Positions 1 through 10,977 of a stretch of 64,000 bases of DNA are shown in pieces. The stretch is from Lepas anatifera (lineage: Eukaryota > Arthropoda > Thecostraca > Lepadidae): the NCBI GenBank assembly GCA_034440635.1, contig JAOTON010001488.1, forward strand, positions 1 to 64,000, given 5' to 3'. Within the stretch, counting starts at the first letter, position 1, and each line of letters opens with the position of its first letter. Made by a program: the position numbers and the translations under genes. The notes beneath the pieces are model-generated. The model was not told the DNA's origin. It ran no database searches and saw nothing but the letters and a program-made list of their open reading frames with translations.

Positions 1-119
1 ACTATGACTGGCTATACTATAACTGAGAATTATTGATATTTACTCCATGATTCTGAAGAAGGGCTGTGCCCGAATACATAATCTTCAGTGTTTTTTACAT
101 TTCCAGATTCGAGGGGACA

Positions 120-305
120 GGCCAGGGAACATCTTATGAACTTATGTTCTGTTTGAAGTTCAGAGTTGAAACACCAAAATCTTGCTTATAAACTAAAAAG
201 GAGTAGGGGAAAGAGGAGGTCGATCGCTTTGGGGGTCAAAAACATAGTTTTGTCCCGAGCTTTTCCGTTTGGGGAATACCTTTTTGCCCCCTGGATCCGC
301 CACTG
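120..305 (-). mobile_element. End of a hAT-type MITE (CAGTGGCGGATCC family)
   Basis: The reverse complement of this stretch matches the first part of the complete 373-bp MITE at 34196-34568: both start CAGTGGCGGATCCA, then share a G/C-rich block, the motif ACGGAAAAGCTCGGG and an interior ATTTCGGTG/ATTTTGGTG region. Only this end is clear. The other end cannot be found within the window, so the copy is either truncated or diverged. It carries no coding capacity. Confidence 0.75.
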
Positions 306-769
306 GCCAATTTACCACCCAAAAGGCGGCCAGTGTCAATGAAAAACGCGTTTAAAAGGATTTAATAATAATAATTTTTGGGGCTTATCGACGCACCAAC
401 TGCCAGGGTCATATGGCGTCGCCAACTCTTTCCCTGTTGGAAGGGTTTCTCGGGAGCCAGCTTGCTCCTTGTTCAGGGAAGCCGCCGGGCCTTGAACCCG
501 AAAAAGGATTTGTAAATGCTTATTTTCATGAAAGCTTCTTCTTAGTGAGGACATGTTCACGTTTACCATCAAGCATATTTCGGGCCAGCTTAACGACTGG
601 CACCTTGGTAGAAAATGCTGAAAGCACCCACTGACACTAACTGAAGCACGATGAGCAAATAATACAGTTATCTTCGGTCATGGCGAAAACTGAGGTGTCG
701 TATCCACCACCTCCACTTATCACAGTTGTTCTGGCTAACGGCTCCATACTGAAATAGCCGATTGACGCT
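306..769. other. Gene-free stretch, nothing recognised
   Basis: Short open frames on both strands have no recognisable domain and no codon structure that looks coding. No repeat of the families seen elsewhere in the window is obvious here. Confidence 0.4.
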
Positions 770-1520
770 AACCTGAGCCTCATAGGCCGCAGAACCTCTG
801 CGGGCCTGGTCCCCTGAGTTTTTGGTGACTTCCCTGAGTTTATATCGAGTCCCCTCAGCTGATCTGGGACCGCTTTAGTTAACCAGGCCCTCACACTGAC
901 CTTGAAACCTATTGTCGCCGCTGAAGCCTATTAAGCTTTTCGTGGCCCTTTTATTGATATAGGGCCCCCTCAACAGGTCCTGGGCCCTCTGAACTAAAAG
1001 CTGGAGCTCTGAGCTCTGAGCCCCAAGCTGGATTAGTGTCCCTTAAGCTGGTCAGGGTCCCCTGGGTTGGTATTGTTTTCGTTTAACTGATGTAGATCCC
1101 TTCAGCTTGTTTGGGGCCCGTTGTGCGTATCTGGGCACTAGTTCGTCGAGGCACCCAGCTAGTCTGGCTCTATTAGTTTTATGGGCCTTCTGAGCTGCTG
1201 CAGGGTCCCCTCAGGGTGTCTGGGCCCCATGAGTTCAAAATTGGACCCCTGGGTTAGTTTTGAGTCCCTGAGCTTATTTAGAAACCGTTTAAATAGGTAG
1301 GCACCCCACGCTGGTCTTGAGAATCCTGTGTTGGCACTGAGGTCAAATGAGCTCGTCGGGGGCCCCCTTAACTGGCACGGGCCCTTCAGCTGATTTTGGA
1401 GACCCAAAATCCCTCCTACCGGATTCCGCCCACGCCAGATTTCCTGACTCCCTGAGGGCCCCTGGGGGCCATTGGGGATTTTTCCCGCGATCAGCGCTGG
1501 GGTCCCTCCCCGAGACAAAG
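770..1520. repeat. Degenerate minisatellite, CCCTGAGCTGATCTGGG type
   Basis: A run of roughly 20-27 bp units of the form CCCCTGAGCTGRTCTGGGCC, strongly diverged in length and sequence. The same unit fills the interior of the hAT-like element at 17558-20172, so this stretch is probably the remains of a related element whose ends are no longer visible. Open frames across it on both strands come from the repeats and are not genes. Confidence 0.65.
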
Positions 1521-1599
1521 CTTACAACATGTCTCTGTCTCTATACTCTAGCGTCTGCCAGAGTTGAGCTAGAATCATTTTTAGGCACAATTCGCTTCC

Positions 1600-2330
1600 T
1601 CCTCGTTACGGCGAATCATCAAATAATGTATAATATGACTATACTAGGTTAAAACACAAAAATGACCTCACCTAAGGCTAGGTCAAGGCCACCATCTAGC
1701 CTAGCATAGTCAGTATGCATATCAATCAACTCACAATAACAATAAAAAATGGTATCAAAATACGGGTTTTATCAATATTTCCTGCAAAGCAATTGACCCA
1801 AGTCTTAAAACCTGCTTAGGAAGCCCCAGATGAACTCTCAGAGGTAACATGTCTAAACTTGCAACATGAACCGATAAAGAGGCCTAGGGATACTATGATT
1901 TGGGGAATCCGAAGGTATTTCAAGCGGCGTCTGCAGACATAGAGCAATTTTTCGGCAAATTTCCGTTTTACCCCATGCATTTTCAATGGAGAGGTCATGA
2001 TTCGTACCTGTCCCTAGGTCATCGATGGGAAAAATCCCGGAATCAATTTATTAGTACTTTTTGGGCCCATTATATGGTACAAGTTTGAATTCGATAGATT
2101 CACCCTTTTCTTACTTACGCCAACTTAAACATTTTTTGGGGTGAGGTCACTTGACCTGCACTGGTGACCTGACCTGAGATGACGCAACCTTAAATTTTGA
2201 GGGAAAGTTGCGGAATTGACCAATGATAAGGTGTGACAAGTACTGTGTCGCTTCGCGCCGACGTTTTTTCGTGCCACTGGGAGACCTCGAGGGGGTATTC
2301 AAGCACCCCCAACGGGCCGGAACGGGGTGC
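1600..2330 (-). mobile_element. AGGTCA-rich MITE, diverged copy, reverse orientation
   Basis: Read on the minus strand, this follows the order of the complete copy at 15007-15845: a GC-rich terminal block, then AAATTTAAGGTTGCGTC, the AGGTCAGGTCACC...AGGTCAAGTGACC block, a TCCATTGRAAAT block, a CCTAGGTCA block and a terminal ATGATATRCATTTTGA-like block. The TIRs and the TTAA target duplication are not preserved, so boundaries are approximate. Non-coding. Confidence 0.7.
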
Positions 2331-2390
2331 GAATACTCTAGAACAGGGCTGAGGCCAAAAGGGAAGGCTCTAAACAATGTCTGAAATTTT

Positions 2391-2605
2391 GGGGTCAAGG
2401 TCCTTCAAGGTCATTGACCTATTACGGCACAACCCAACATATTATGCCTAATTTACGCTATAAATAGCGCTGTGCCCAAGCTTACCAATGACCTTTGATC
2501 AAGTCTTGATCATCAAGGCCAGTCACCTTTAAAATTGACCCGTGACCTTGATCTAAACACTGAATAACCTTTACTTTGATGTAATTGCATACGTTATAAT
2601 AGGTG
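2391..2605. mobile_element. Fragment of a second AGGTCA-rich MITE
   Basis: The block beginning TCAAGGTCATTGACCTAT and continuing through a run of TGACCTTTGATC-like motifs matches 32250-32480 and, more loosely, 53600-53900. It holds clustered AGGTCA/TGACCT hexamers in several orientations. No ends are visible. It lies directly before the 22-bp minisatellite. Confidence 0.6.
2408..2420. promoter_or_regulatory. Perfect IR1 nuclear-receptor-type palindrome (AGGTCA-T-TGACCT)
   Basis: Two AGGTCA hexamers face each other with one base between them, which is the ideal palindrome bound in vitro by EcR/USP-type nuclear receptors. The preceding bases make it TCAAGGTCA, also the extended half-site of FTZ-F1/SF-1-type receptors. 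The match is seen directly; binding is inference. The identical site lies in another MITE copy at 32268-32280. Confidence 0.4.
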
Positions 2606-2619
2606 CCGTAACATTATGC

Positions 2620-5600
2620 AACGTCATTTAGGGGCTGTCCAGGAGTACCTGTGCTCATCAGGGACACCTATGCTCTCTGGAGGGGCCTTTGCTTCGATGA
2701 GGCACCTGTGCCACCCAGGGGCGCCTTCGCTCCCCAATGGACGCAACCTAGCTATCCAGGGGCATCTTTGCTGTTCCGGGGGTGCCTTTGATACCCAGTG
2801 CCCAAGGGGAGCTTTTTCTTATCCAGGTTCACCTTGGTATTGGGGGGGGTATTTTTATTCAAGGTAACCTATACTACCCAGTGGCGCCTACCCTATGCAA
2901 GGGGTGCTTAGGCTATCCAGGGGGCGGCAATTTGCTATACATAGGGCGCCCTTATGCTCTCCATGGGCACCTCATTCAGAGGGTGCCTCTGATATTCAGG
3001 GGCGCTTTTCCTATCAGCAGGGTACATACCTGTGCCATCTTGGGGCTATTCTTATCAAGGGACGCTGCTGTTATTCAGGAATACCTACACCACTGTCGAG
3101 GGTCGCCTTTGCTACCAAGAGGCGCCTTTACTTCTTAGGAAGTTTGGCGCCCGTGCTTTAAGGAGTGCTTTGGCATCGATTGATTGCTCTATTATTGGGC
3201 TAGGTGCGCACGAACCTTGAGCTCATGTAGCGCCCATATTGTTGCTAAGGAACGCTTATGCTATCAAAGGGCGCCTGTACTATCCAGGGTCTCTGTTTTA
3301 TTCAAGGCAGTCTGTTCTATCCACGGGCATCTGATATTTCGGGGACGGTGCCTAGGTTATTCAGGAGGCGGCTTTTTCTCCACAGGGGCGCTCTATTGCT
3401 TTCCAGGGGCGCCGTTACTGCCCAGGGGTGTCTTTCTATCGAGGGGCGCATAGGCTGTCTAGGTGTATTTTTCAATCACAGACATGATTGAAATACATGC
3501 CCCTACGTTATCCTGGGGTGTTTTTTGTCTCCGGTAAGGCGCTATTTTTCTCTTCCGGGCACCAGTTTATCTAAGGGCACCTATGCTATCCAGAGAACCT
3601 TTGTTATCTAGGGCTGCCTTCGCTGTTAAGGGGCACCTTTGCTACCCAAAGGGAGCATTTTACTTTCCTGGAGTGCCTATTTCCATCTAAGGGGCGCATA
3701 TGCTACATTGGAGCGCCTTTGCAAACATGGGGCGCACTTTTCTATCCAGGGGCGCCTTTGCACTTGAGGGGGCGCCTCTGCAATCCAGGAGGAGCCCAAA
3801 ATAGATAGAGAATACAAATTCTGAAATAAGGCGCTCGAACACTGAAATAAAGTGCCTAGTTATTAGAAAGAGGCGCTCATCTGCTGAGCGGGGAGGACTG
3901 CTGGTTGGTGAGGGCAGCGTTCTCGGAAGTGGGGCGCACATACTGAAAAAGGCACCCGGTTGCAGCGATGGAGCACTAAGCCTTCAGTTATACGTTATTG
4001 AAATGTGGTTAAAGGCAGTCCATGCTCAAATGGAGCGCTCGAGCCCTGTAACACAGCGCGCGACTGTCGGACAGGTGTGCCAAACCATAGACAGTAGGGC
4101 AGCTGAAGATGGAAAGGGACACCTATGATATCCTGGGGGCGCCTGTACTCTCAGGTGAGGCGCTTGTTTTCTTTCTCAGGCGCCTAGTTTATCCATGGCC
4201 GCCTATGCTGTCCAGATAATCTATTTCAAGAAGGGTTAACTTTGCTGTCCAGGGTCGCCTTTGCTATCCAAGGGCGCATATGATATTTGTAGGGCGCTTT
4301 ATGCAAAGGGCGCCTAGGCTGTCCAAGGGCGCCGTCCTAACCAAAGGCCGCCTTTCACTTTCCCTGAAGTGCCTATTTCTATGTAAGGGGTGCATATATT
4401 ATCTAGGAGTGCCCTTGATATACGGAGACGCCTTTTTGTCCAGCGGCGCCTTTGCTCTTGAGGGGCGCTGCTCAATCCAGGGTAGCTGAAGATGGATAAG
4501 GGACATCTATGTTATACAGGGGGAGCCTGTACTTTCCAATGGGGCGCTCATTTTCCTTCTCAGGCACCTAGTTTATCTAGGGGGCGCCTAGGCTATCCAA
4601 AGGCGCCTTTACTACCGAAGGGATGCCATCCTAGGGGCGCCTTTGCTATCCAGGGGCGCCTTTGCTGTCCAAAGCGCTTGTGTTATCCAGGGTTGTCTTT
4701 GCTGTCCAGTGGCTCCTTTGCTATCCAAAAGTGCATATGATATCCGTGGGCGCTTTATCCAGTGGGCGCCTGGACTATCAAAGGGCACTTTTTCTATCCA
4801 AGGGCTGCTTTTATTTTCCTGAAGTGCCTATTTCTATCTAAGGGGCTCCTATTCTGTCCAGGGCACCTATGTTTCCCAGATTTGCCTTTGCTGTCCAGGG
4901 ACGCCTTTGCTATCCAAGGGCACCTTTCTTAACCAAGGGGCGCATTTTGCTTTCCGGGAGCGCCTATTTCTATCTAAGGGGCGCATATGTTATCTAGGAG
5001 CGCCTTTGATACCCAGAGGCGGATTTTTGTCCAGGGGCGCCTTTTCTCTTGAGGGGCGCTGCTCCAATCCAGGGCAGCTGAAGGTGGATAAGGGACATCT
5101 ATGTTATACAGAGGGAGCCTGTACTTCCCAGTGGGGCGCTCGTTTTCCTTCTCGGGCACCTAGTTTATCCAGGGGGCGCCTAGGCTATCCAAAGACGGCT
5201 TTTATATCGACGGTGTGCCTTCCTAGGGGCGCCTTTGCTACCCAGGGGCGCCTTTGCTGTCCACAGCACTTGTGTTATCCAGGGTTGTCTTTGCTGTCCA
5301 GGGCGCCTTTGCTATCCAAGGGTGCATATGACATATGTAGGGCGCTTTTTCCAGTGGACGCCTAGGCTATCAAAGGGCGCCTTTTTCTACCAAGGTGAGC
5401 ATTTTATTTTCCTAAAGCGCCTATTTCTATCTAAGGGGCGCTTATGCTGTCCAGGGCACCTATGTTACCAAAATTTTCCTTTGCTGCCCAGGGGCGCCTT
5501 TCCTAGACAAGGGCGCATATTTTATCTGTAGGGCACTTCATCCAGGGGGGCGCCTAGGCTATCCAAAGGCGGCTTTTCTATCGAAGGGGTGCCTTCCTAG

Positions 5601-6960
5601 GGGCGCCTTTGCTACCCAGGGGCGCCTTTGCTGTCCACAGCACTTGTGTTATCCAGGGTTGTCTTTGCTGTCCAGGGGCGCCTTTGCTATCCAAGGGTGC
5701 ATATGACATCCGTAGGGCGCTTTTCCAGTGGGCGCCTAGGCTATCAAAGGGCGCCTTTTTCTACCCAAGGTGAGTATTTTATTTTCCTAAAGCGCCTACT
5801 TCTATCTAAGGGGCGCTTATGCTGTCCAGGGCACCTATGTTACCAAGATTTGCCTTTGCTGCCCAGGGGCGCCTTTCCTAGCCAAGGGCGCATATTGTAT
5901 CCGTAAAGCGCTTCATCCAGGGGGCGCCTAGGCTATCCAAAGGCGGCTATTCTATCGAAGGGGTGCCTTACTAGGGGCGCCTTTGCTACCCAGGGGCGCC
6001 TTTGCTGTCCACAGCACTTGTGTTATCCAGGGTTATCTTTGCTGTCCAGGGGCGCCTTTGCTTACCAAGGGTGCATATGACATCTGTAGGGCGCTTTTTC
6101 CAGTGGGCGCCTAGGCCATCAAAGGGCGCCTTTTTCTACCCAAGGTGAGCATTTTATTTTCCTAAAGCGCCTATTTCTATCTAAGGGGCGCTTATGCTGT
6201 CCAGGGCACCTATGTTACCAAGATTTGCCTTTGCTGCCCAGGGGCGCCTTTGCTATCCAAGGGCACCTTTCTTAACCAAGGGGCGCATTTTTCTTTCCTG
6301 GAGCGCCTATTTCTATCTAAGGGGTGCATATGTTATCTAGGAGCGCCTTTGATACCCAGAGGCGGCTTTTTGTCAAGGGGCGCCTTTTCTCTTGAAGGGC
6401 GCTGCTCCAATCCAGGGCAGCTGAAGGTGGATAAGGGACATCTATGTTATACAGAGGGAGCCTGTACTTCCCAGTGGGGTGCTCGTTTTCCTTCTCGGGC
6501 ACCTAGTTTATCCAGGGGGCGCCTAGGCTATCCAAAAACGGCTTTTCTTTCGACGGTAAGCCTTCCTAGGGGCGCCTTTGCTACCCAGGGGGCGCCTTTG
6601 CTGTCCACAGCACTTGTGTTATCCAGGGTTGTCTTTGCTGTCCAGGGCGCCTTTGCTATCCAAGGGTGCATATGACATCTGTAGGGCGCTTTTTCCAGTG
6701 GACGCCTAGGCTATCAAAGGGCGCCTTTTTCTACCAAGGTGAGCATTTTATTTTCCTAAAGCGCCTATTTCTATCTAAGGGGCGCTTATGCTGTCCAGGG
6801 CACCTATGTTACCAAAATTTGCCTTTGCTGCCCAGGGGCGCCTTTCCTAGCCAAGGGCGCATATGATATCCGTAAGGCGCTTCATCCAGGGGGCGCCTAG
6901 GCTACCCAGGGGCGCTTCATCCAGGGGGAGCCTAGACTACTCAGGGGTGCATTAGTTCCC
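2620..6960. repeat. 22-bp minisatellite (GGGGCGCCTTTGCTATCCA) with higher-order periods
   Basis: About 4.3 kb of imperfect 22-bp units of the form RGGGGCGCCTTTGCTATCCA. From about 4660 to 6900 the array is organised in longer periods: the marker CAGCACTTGTGTTATCC recurs at about 4667, 5264, 5638, 6012 and 6608, giving spacings of 597, 374, 374 and 596 bp, close to 27 and 17 units. The first 2 kb is more diverged. The unit length is not a multiple of three and lacks stop codons in some frames, which explains the many open frames of 60-150 codons. Confidence 0.9.
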
Positions 6961-7282
6961 CATGGCGCAATCCTGCTACCTAGTGGCGCCTTTTCTTTGC
7001 CGGGGCGCTTTTGTTAGCTTTCTAAATTTCATCTTCAACATTTTACTGGGGCGCAAAAGACCAGTAAAGGCGTCTAGTGTTTGGGCAGGGGCGCTTTGCC
7101 ATGGTTTTAAGGACTATGTGTTAATTCAAGTGGAATAAGTGGTATCTACCACCTTGGCGCACGAAATGGGTACAGGCGCGCCGCTCATATCGGGCGCCTT
7201 CGGCGCCCGATATGAGCTAAGCTATGCTGAGGCGCTTCGGAGCTAAGGGGGGGCCCGGGCCCCCTGGGCCCCCCCTTGGATC
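6961..7282. mobile_element. Terminal part of a DNA transposon ending GGATCCGTCACTG
   Basis: The stretch ends in a G/C-run block (GGGGGGGCCCGGGCCCCC and its complement) followed by TTGGATCCGTCACTG, the reverse complement of the CAGTGRCGGATCCAA end seen in the hAT-type MITEs at 34196 and 120-305. Most likely the whole minisatellite at 2620-6960 is the interior of one such element, as at 17558-20172. A matching left end was not found, so this is not proven. Confidence 0.5.
7183..7217. repeat. Perfect 16-bp-stem hairpin
   Basis: GCTCATATCGGGCGCC (7183-7198), a 3-base loop TTC and the exact reverse complement (7202-7217). It sits just inside the transposon end at 7282. Subterminal hairpin, cruciform or recombination product are all possible; a role cannot be read from the sequence. 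Confidence 0.85.
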
Positions 7283-7899
7283 CGTCACTGACTGGAATGA
7301 GATATAACTTTCATTTATATGTTCATGCCTTTTTTGTCACTGGGAGTCTATTTATATTCAAGATCACCATGCCAAGCTTACATGTGAATCTGACCTGGCT
7401 TGAGGTCAGGACATTTTTATATTTGTTCTAGCATTGTCATGTTATACATTATTAGATTTGCAACAATATCAGGATTGCAATGATGCTCCACTCTAGCGTC
7501 GCCCAATAAAGTGTGTAGGGAAAAATGCAATGCCCTTCTGTAATTCCATGTAGTCTTCCCTCGCCTCTAATGACCTCTAATTACCTTTACCTCTAATTAT
7601 ACGGATCTAAAATGATCCGTATAATCGCCATCCGTCTCCTCAACGACTTTTCACACCTTCTGTAAATTGATTTGGCTCTTCCAGTGAGTGAAATAACCAG
7701 AGGCTGAAATACGCTACCCCCCAGCACGGTGCGTCGTGCCAGTGACCCCAGGGGGGAGAGGCGAGATAATATGGTTTAACAAAAAAACGCTTGTAACAGT
7801 CCAATGCCCCCAATACTAACGTTACAGCTCTTTAGAAAGCTCAACCTCAGCTGCAGTGGGGCCCATCAACTGCATGCGACAACCGCGTGACGCATGATT
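7283..7899. other. Gene-free stretch, nothing recognised
   Basis: AT-rich sequence without a convincing open frame or a member of the repeat families described here. One short inverted motif (GGATC...GATCC around 7603-7620) is noted only. Confidence 0.4.
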
Positions 7900-8226
7900 T
7901 GACGCTGTGCCGCTAAACAGACGAGGCCTGATGTGATACTGCACCGCTGAACAGACGATGCCTGATTTGACGCTGTGCCGCTGAACAGACGAGGCCTGAT
8001 GTGATACTGCTCCGCCGAACAGACGATGCCTGATTTGACGCTGTGCCGCTAAACAGACTAGGCCTGATGTGATACTGCTCCGCCGAACAGACGATGCCTG
8101 ATTTGACGCTGTGCCGCTAAACAGACGAGGCCTGATGTGATACTGCTCCGCCGAACAGACGATGCCTGATTTGACGCTGTGCCGCTAAACAGACTAGGCC
8201 TGATGTGATACTGCTCCGCCGAAAAA
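7900..8226. repeat. 34-bp satellite, dimeric array (68-bp period)
   Basis: Alternating units of 34 bp, one carrying CCTGATGTGATACTGCTC and the other CCTGATTTGACGCTGTGC, both followed by CGCYRAACAGACGA. The same marker recurs every 68 bp (for example 7927 and 7995). The unit is the same family as the arrays at 10978-11893 and 14217-14340. The minus-strand open frame across it is repeat-derived. Confidence 0.9.
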
Positions 8227-8329
8227 ATGCCGCTGATATGACACCACTGTGCAGCTTCACCGTAATTTAAAAGGCGCGGCACAGAAAGGCACAGGCACAA
8301 TTCCTAGAGTTCCGATCTTGTAACGCGGA

Positions 8330-9145
8330 CAAGACCTTTATATTTACAGACGGCTCCAAAATAGGCGAAAAAAGTAGGCCTCGGCATCTGGGGGCAAAAT
8401 ATTTGCCTACAGAAAAGACTTCCGGACAACTGCTCTATCTTCACAGCCGAGGCTGTTGCCATCCTAAATGCATTAGCCATAATCAGAACCCAAAATACCA
8501 ACTCAGCCGTCATCTGTTCAGACTCTAAATCTGTCCTGCAGGCCGTCAGTAACGTAGTCAACCCCAGCCACCACGTTATAGCAGATATTCAGAAAGGTAT
8601 CGATGATACCCCTGATGTCTCTTTTCTTTGGATCCCGGGCCACTGCAAAATTCAAGGAAATGAAAAGGCCGATGAGCAGGCAAAAAAAATCCCTAGAACT
8701 TAGAGAGATCGCACCCTTAATGTGATCTGGAGATGATAGCAAAGCTCTCCTCCAGGACAGTATCCGGAAGCAAATTCAAAATAACTGGACAACAAACCAC
8801 AGCGCCCACCTATTCCATATCAAGCCTAACATCGGCTACTGGCCCAGTTCCAACCAAAAGAGTCGCCGGCGCGAGGTTATTCTAACCAGACTCAGAAATG
8901 GACACACAAAATTAAATGCCTATTGGAACGCGGGTACCTGTGGTACCTGCGACGCAATGGAGAATCCCTATCACATTCTCATCGATTGTCCCCAGCACAA
9001 TACCCATCGGCAACCCATGCTAGATTACTGCCGAATCCAAAACATCCCTGTTGACCTAAAAACTCTGCTCGGTAACGACCATCCTGAGCTACTGGAAAAA
9101 GTCTTTACATTTCTAAAGGACTCTGGGCTAGAGAAGTTTCTATAA
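8330..9145 (+). pseudogene. Non-LTR retrotransposon tail: RNase H domain and C-terminal region, broken
   Basis: Translation gives a recognisable ribonuclease H domain: a FTDGSK start (first Asp, near 8350), FTAEAVAIL (catalytic Glu), SDSKSVLQA (second Asp) and WIPGHCKIQGNEKADEQA near the end. It is followed by a C-terminal part containing RLRNGHTKLNAYW and a Cys/His motif (CGTCDAMENPYHILIDC) ending in a stop at 9145. RNase H domains of this kind lie downstream of the reverse transcriptase in Jockey/I-group LINEs. A surplus base in the A-run at 8368-8373 and a stop near 8700 break the frame, and no reverse transcriptase is present upstream, so this is a 5'-truncated dead copy. Family assignment beyond the I/Jockey group is uncertain. 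Confidence 0.8.
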
Positions 9146-10108
9146 ATCACCCCTCCCAGTATATATGATGGAGGGTGCACGGTGCACCCCCAAAGTAGGA
9201 CTTGCCTATTTTCCAATCATAGATGATCCACTGCGAAATTTAAGCAATAGTTGTTTAACCTTTAAATGGTTTATCGTAGGCTAAGGATAGGTTATGTTAG
9301 GCTAGCTTTGAAATCAGGTTAGGTTAAATAGGTTAGATTTCTTCACCGCAGTGATACCTTTCACTGCGGGTCTATGCTAACCACACTTTTACTCTTACTA
9401 ACAATCTAACTATCCTCTCACACTTCTTTTCCTCTGCGCGGCGGCTGCCCAGCCGGAGAGGGGAGCTGCAACCTCACCTCCGGGTTGCAGGGTAAATTCG
9501 CGGCACCCTGGCCAGGTGTTTAGCGCACTTTCTAAAATACGAAAATTATTGAGTTAACGGAGGATTTCGAGTAACGTAGACAAGCGGACATCAGTAGCTG
9601 ACACACAAAATTCTAAATTCTAAATTCCAATTATAAATTTAAGGTCTTCAACCACAGAAATAACCTTCGCACTCTGCGGGTCTAAACTTATTAAAATATC
9701 TCCCTTGGCATGGCTATGCCATTGCCACGACACGTCCATTCGCAAGCTAAAATATCTTGCAACCCATTACTTGAAATAACTCCCTTTGCTTTAACAGACT
9801 AACGTAGCTTGCCCTCACGCAAAATTCTAAAAATTTTCCCACACACTCCTTTAGAGGCGGGCAAAGGTGCTATGCACAGAACGCCTAATAAAAAGCCATA
9901 AGCAAGCAAGCAAGGCACAGCCAGGCACATGTAACGCTGATGCCAGCGACACATTTATTGGCACGAGCGGTGAGATAGGGCTATAACGTGAAAGCATTAT
10001 AACTTCTTTCCGACAAAAACGTGAACTCTTAAAAATACAAAATCCAGTGTTCTCCCAATGCCACACTGGATTAATTGTTGAACGCGCACTCGGCTTGATT
10101 TGGCTTGA
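9146..10108. other. Probable retrotransposon 3' UTR, then unassigned sequence
   Basis: The first part probably belongs to the 3' UTR of the element ending at 9145; it contains a GGTTAGGTTA-like tract (9280-9340), common in arthropod LINE tails. At 9430-9530 there is a GC-rich block with short inverted repeats (GCAACC...GGGTTGC). No gene is visible in the remainder, and open frames on the minus strand at 9851-10203 have no recognisable domain. Confidence 0.4.
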
Positions 10109-10943
10109 CACGGGCATTGACGGGATCTGAGCCTCTTTCGCTTTGACGGGGGGAGGGTACCCGCCCCCTCTAAGATCTCGAGAACCAAGCTAGATAGCGA
10201 CAAATGCTAAACGGCGTTAGATAGCCCATCCAAATTTCTGTGGAAAAATTTGAACTATCAGGTCACATTTAAGGTCACTAAAGGTTAAGATATGCCATCA
10301 TAGGGACAACAGGCAAATGAAGGCTTTCAGTCATTATATCTGAAGTAAATGTAGAGCAAAACAATTTAGTCCATTGGAATACTCACAGCAAGCCGAATCG
10401 AATGATATATAATATGACCTTGCTATTTCAAATCAGGTTAGATATGGGATTTGACCTGAGGTCAGGTCCAGGTCAAATTAGGTCAAAATGCATATCGTTA
10501 CAACTGCAAAGACAAGGGAGATATAATGCAGCTACAATAAACGCTCTATCACCATCAACTACTAAGTTATTTAGTTAAAACCATTTTCCCATATATTTCC
10601 AATGAAGAGAGGTTATGGTTCATACCTGACCTTAGGCCATCAATATAAAAATACCAGAACATATTTTAGATAACTCGGTGAGTTCATTATGTGATATTAG
10701 TTTCAATTGGATAAGTTAACCCTGTTTTGACTTATGTTATCTTAAACTTTTTTAGGTCAGGTCACTTGACTTGTATTGATAACCTGAACTGAGATGACCT
10801 AACCTTAAAATTCTGAGAAAGAAATTGTAAAGATGATCAGAGAAAGGGTATGCCAAGTACGACGGCGGTACACCCCACCGTTTTTATATCTCCAAAAAAA
10901 CGAGGGGTGGGTGCCCACACCCCTCCCCCGTCAATGTGCGTGT
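10109..10943 (-). mobile_element. AGGTCA-rich MITE, near-complete copy, reverse orientation
   Basis: Low end CACGGGCATTGACGG and high end CCCCGTCAATGTGCGTG are inverted copies of the terminus of the family (CACGCGCATTGACGG). Internal order on the minus strand matches 15007-15845: the ACGGCGG...CCGCCG block, the AGGTCAGGTCACC region, TCCATTGGAAATA and a RGGTCAAATY block. The flanks are TTGA and TTAC, so the TTAA duplication seen in other copies has decayed. It abuts the 34-bp satellite array. Confidence 0.85.
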
Positions 10944-10977
10944 TACAGCATCCAAGCCAAATTGAATTGACCACTCC

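Noticed and set aside
2616..6866. Series of plus-strand frames with RGAF, SKGRLCY and similar repeated peptides
   Set aside because: Artefact of the 22-bp minisatellite; no start context, domain or codon signature.
9280..9340. GGTTAGGTTA tract as a telomere-like repeat
   Set aside because: Short and imperfect, and located in the probable 3' UTR of a LINE, where such tracts are common.
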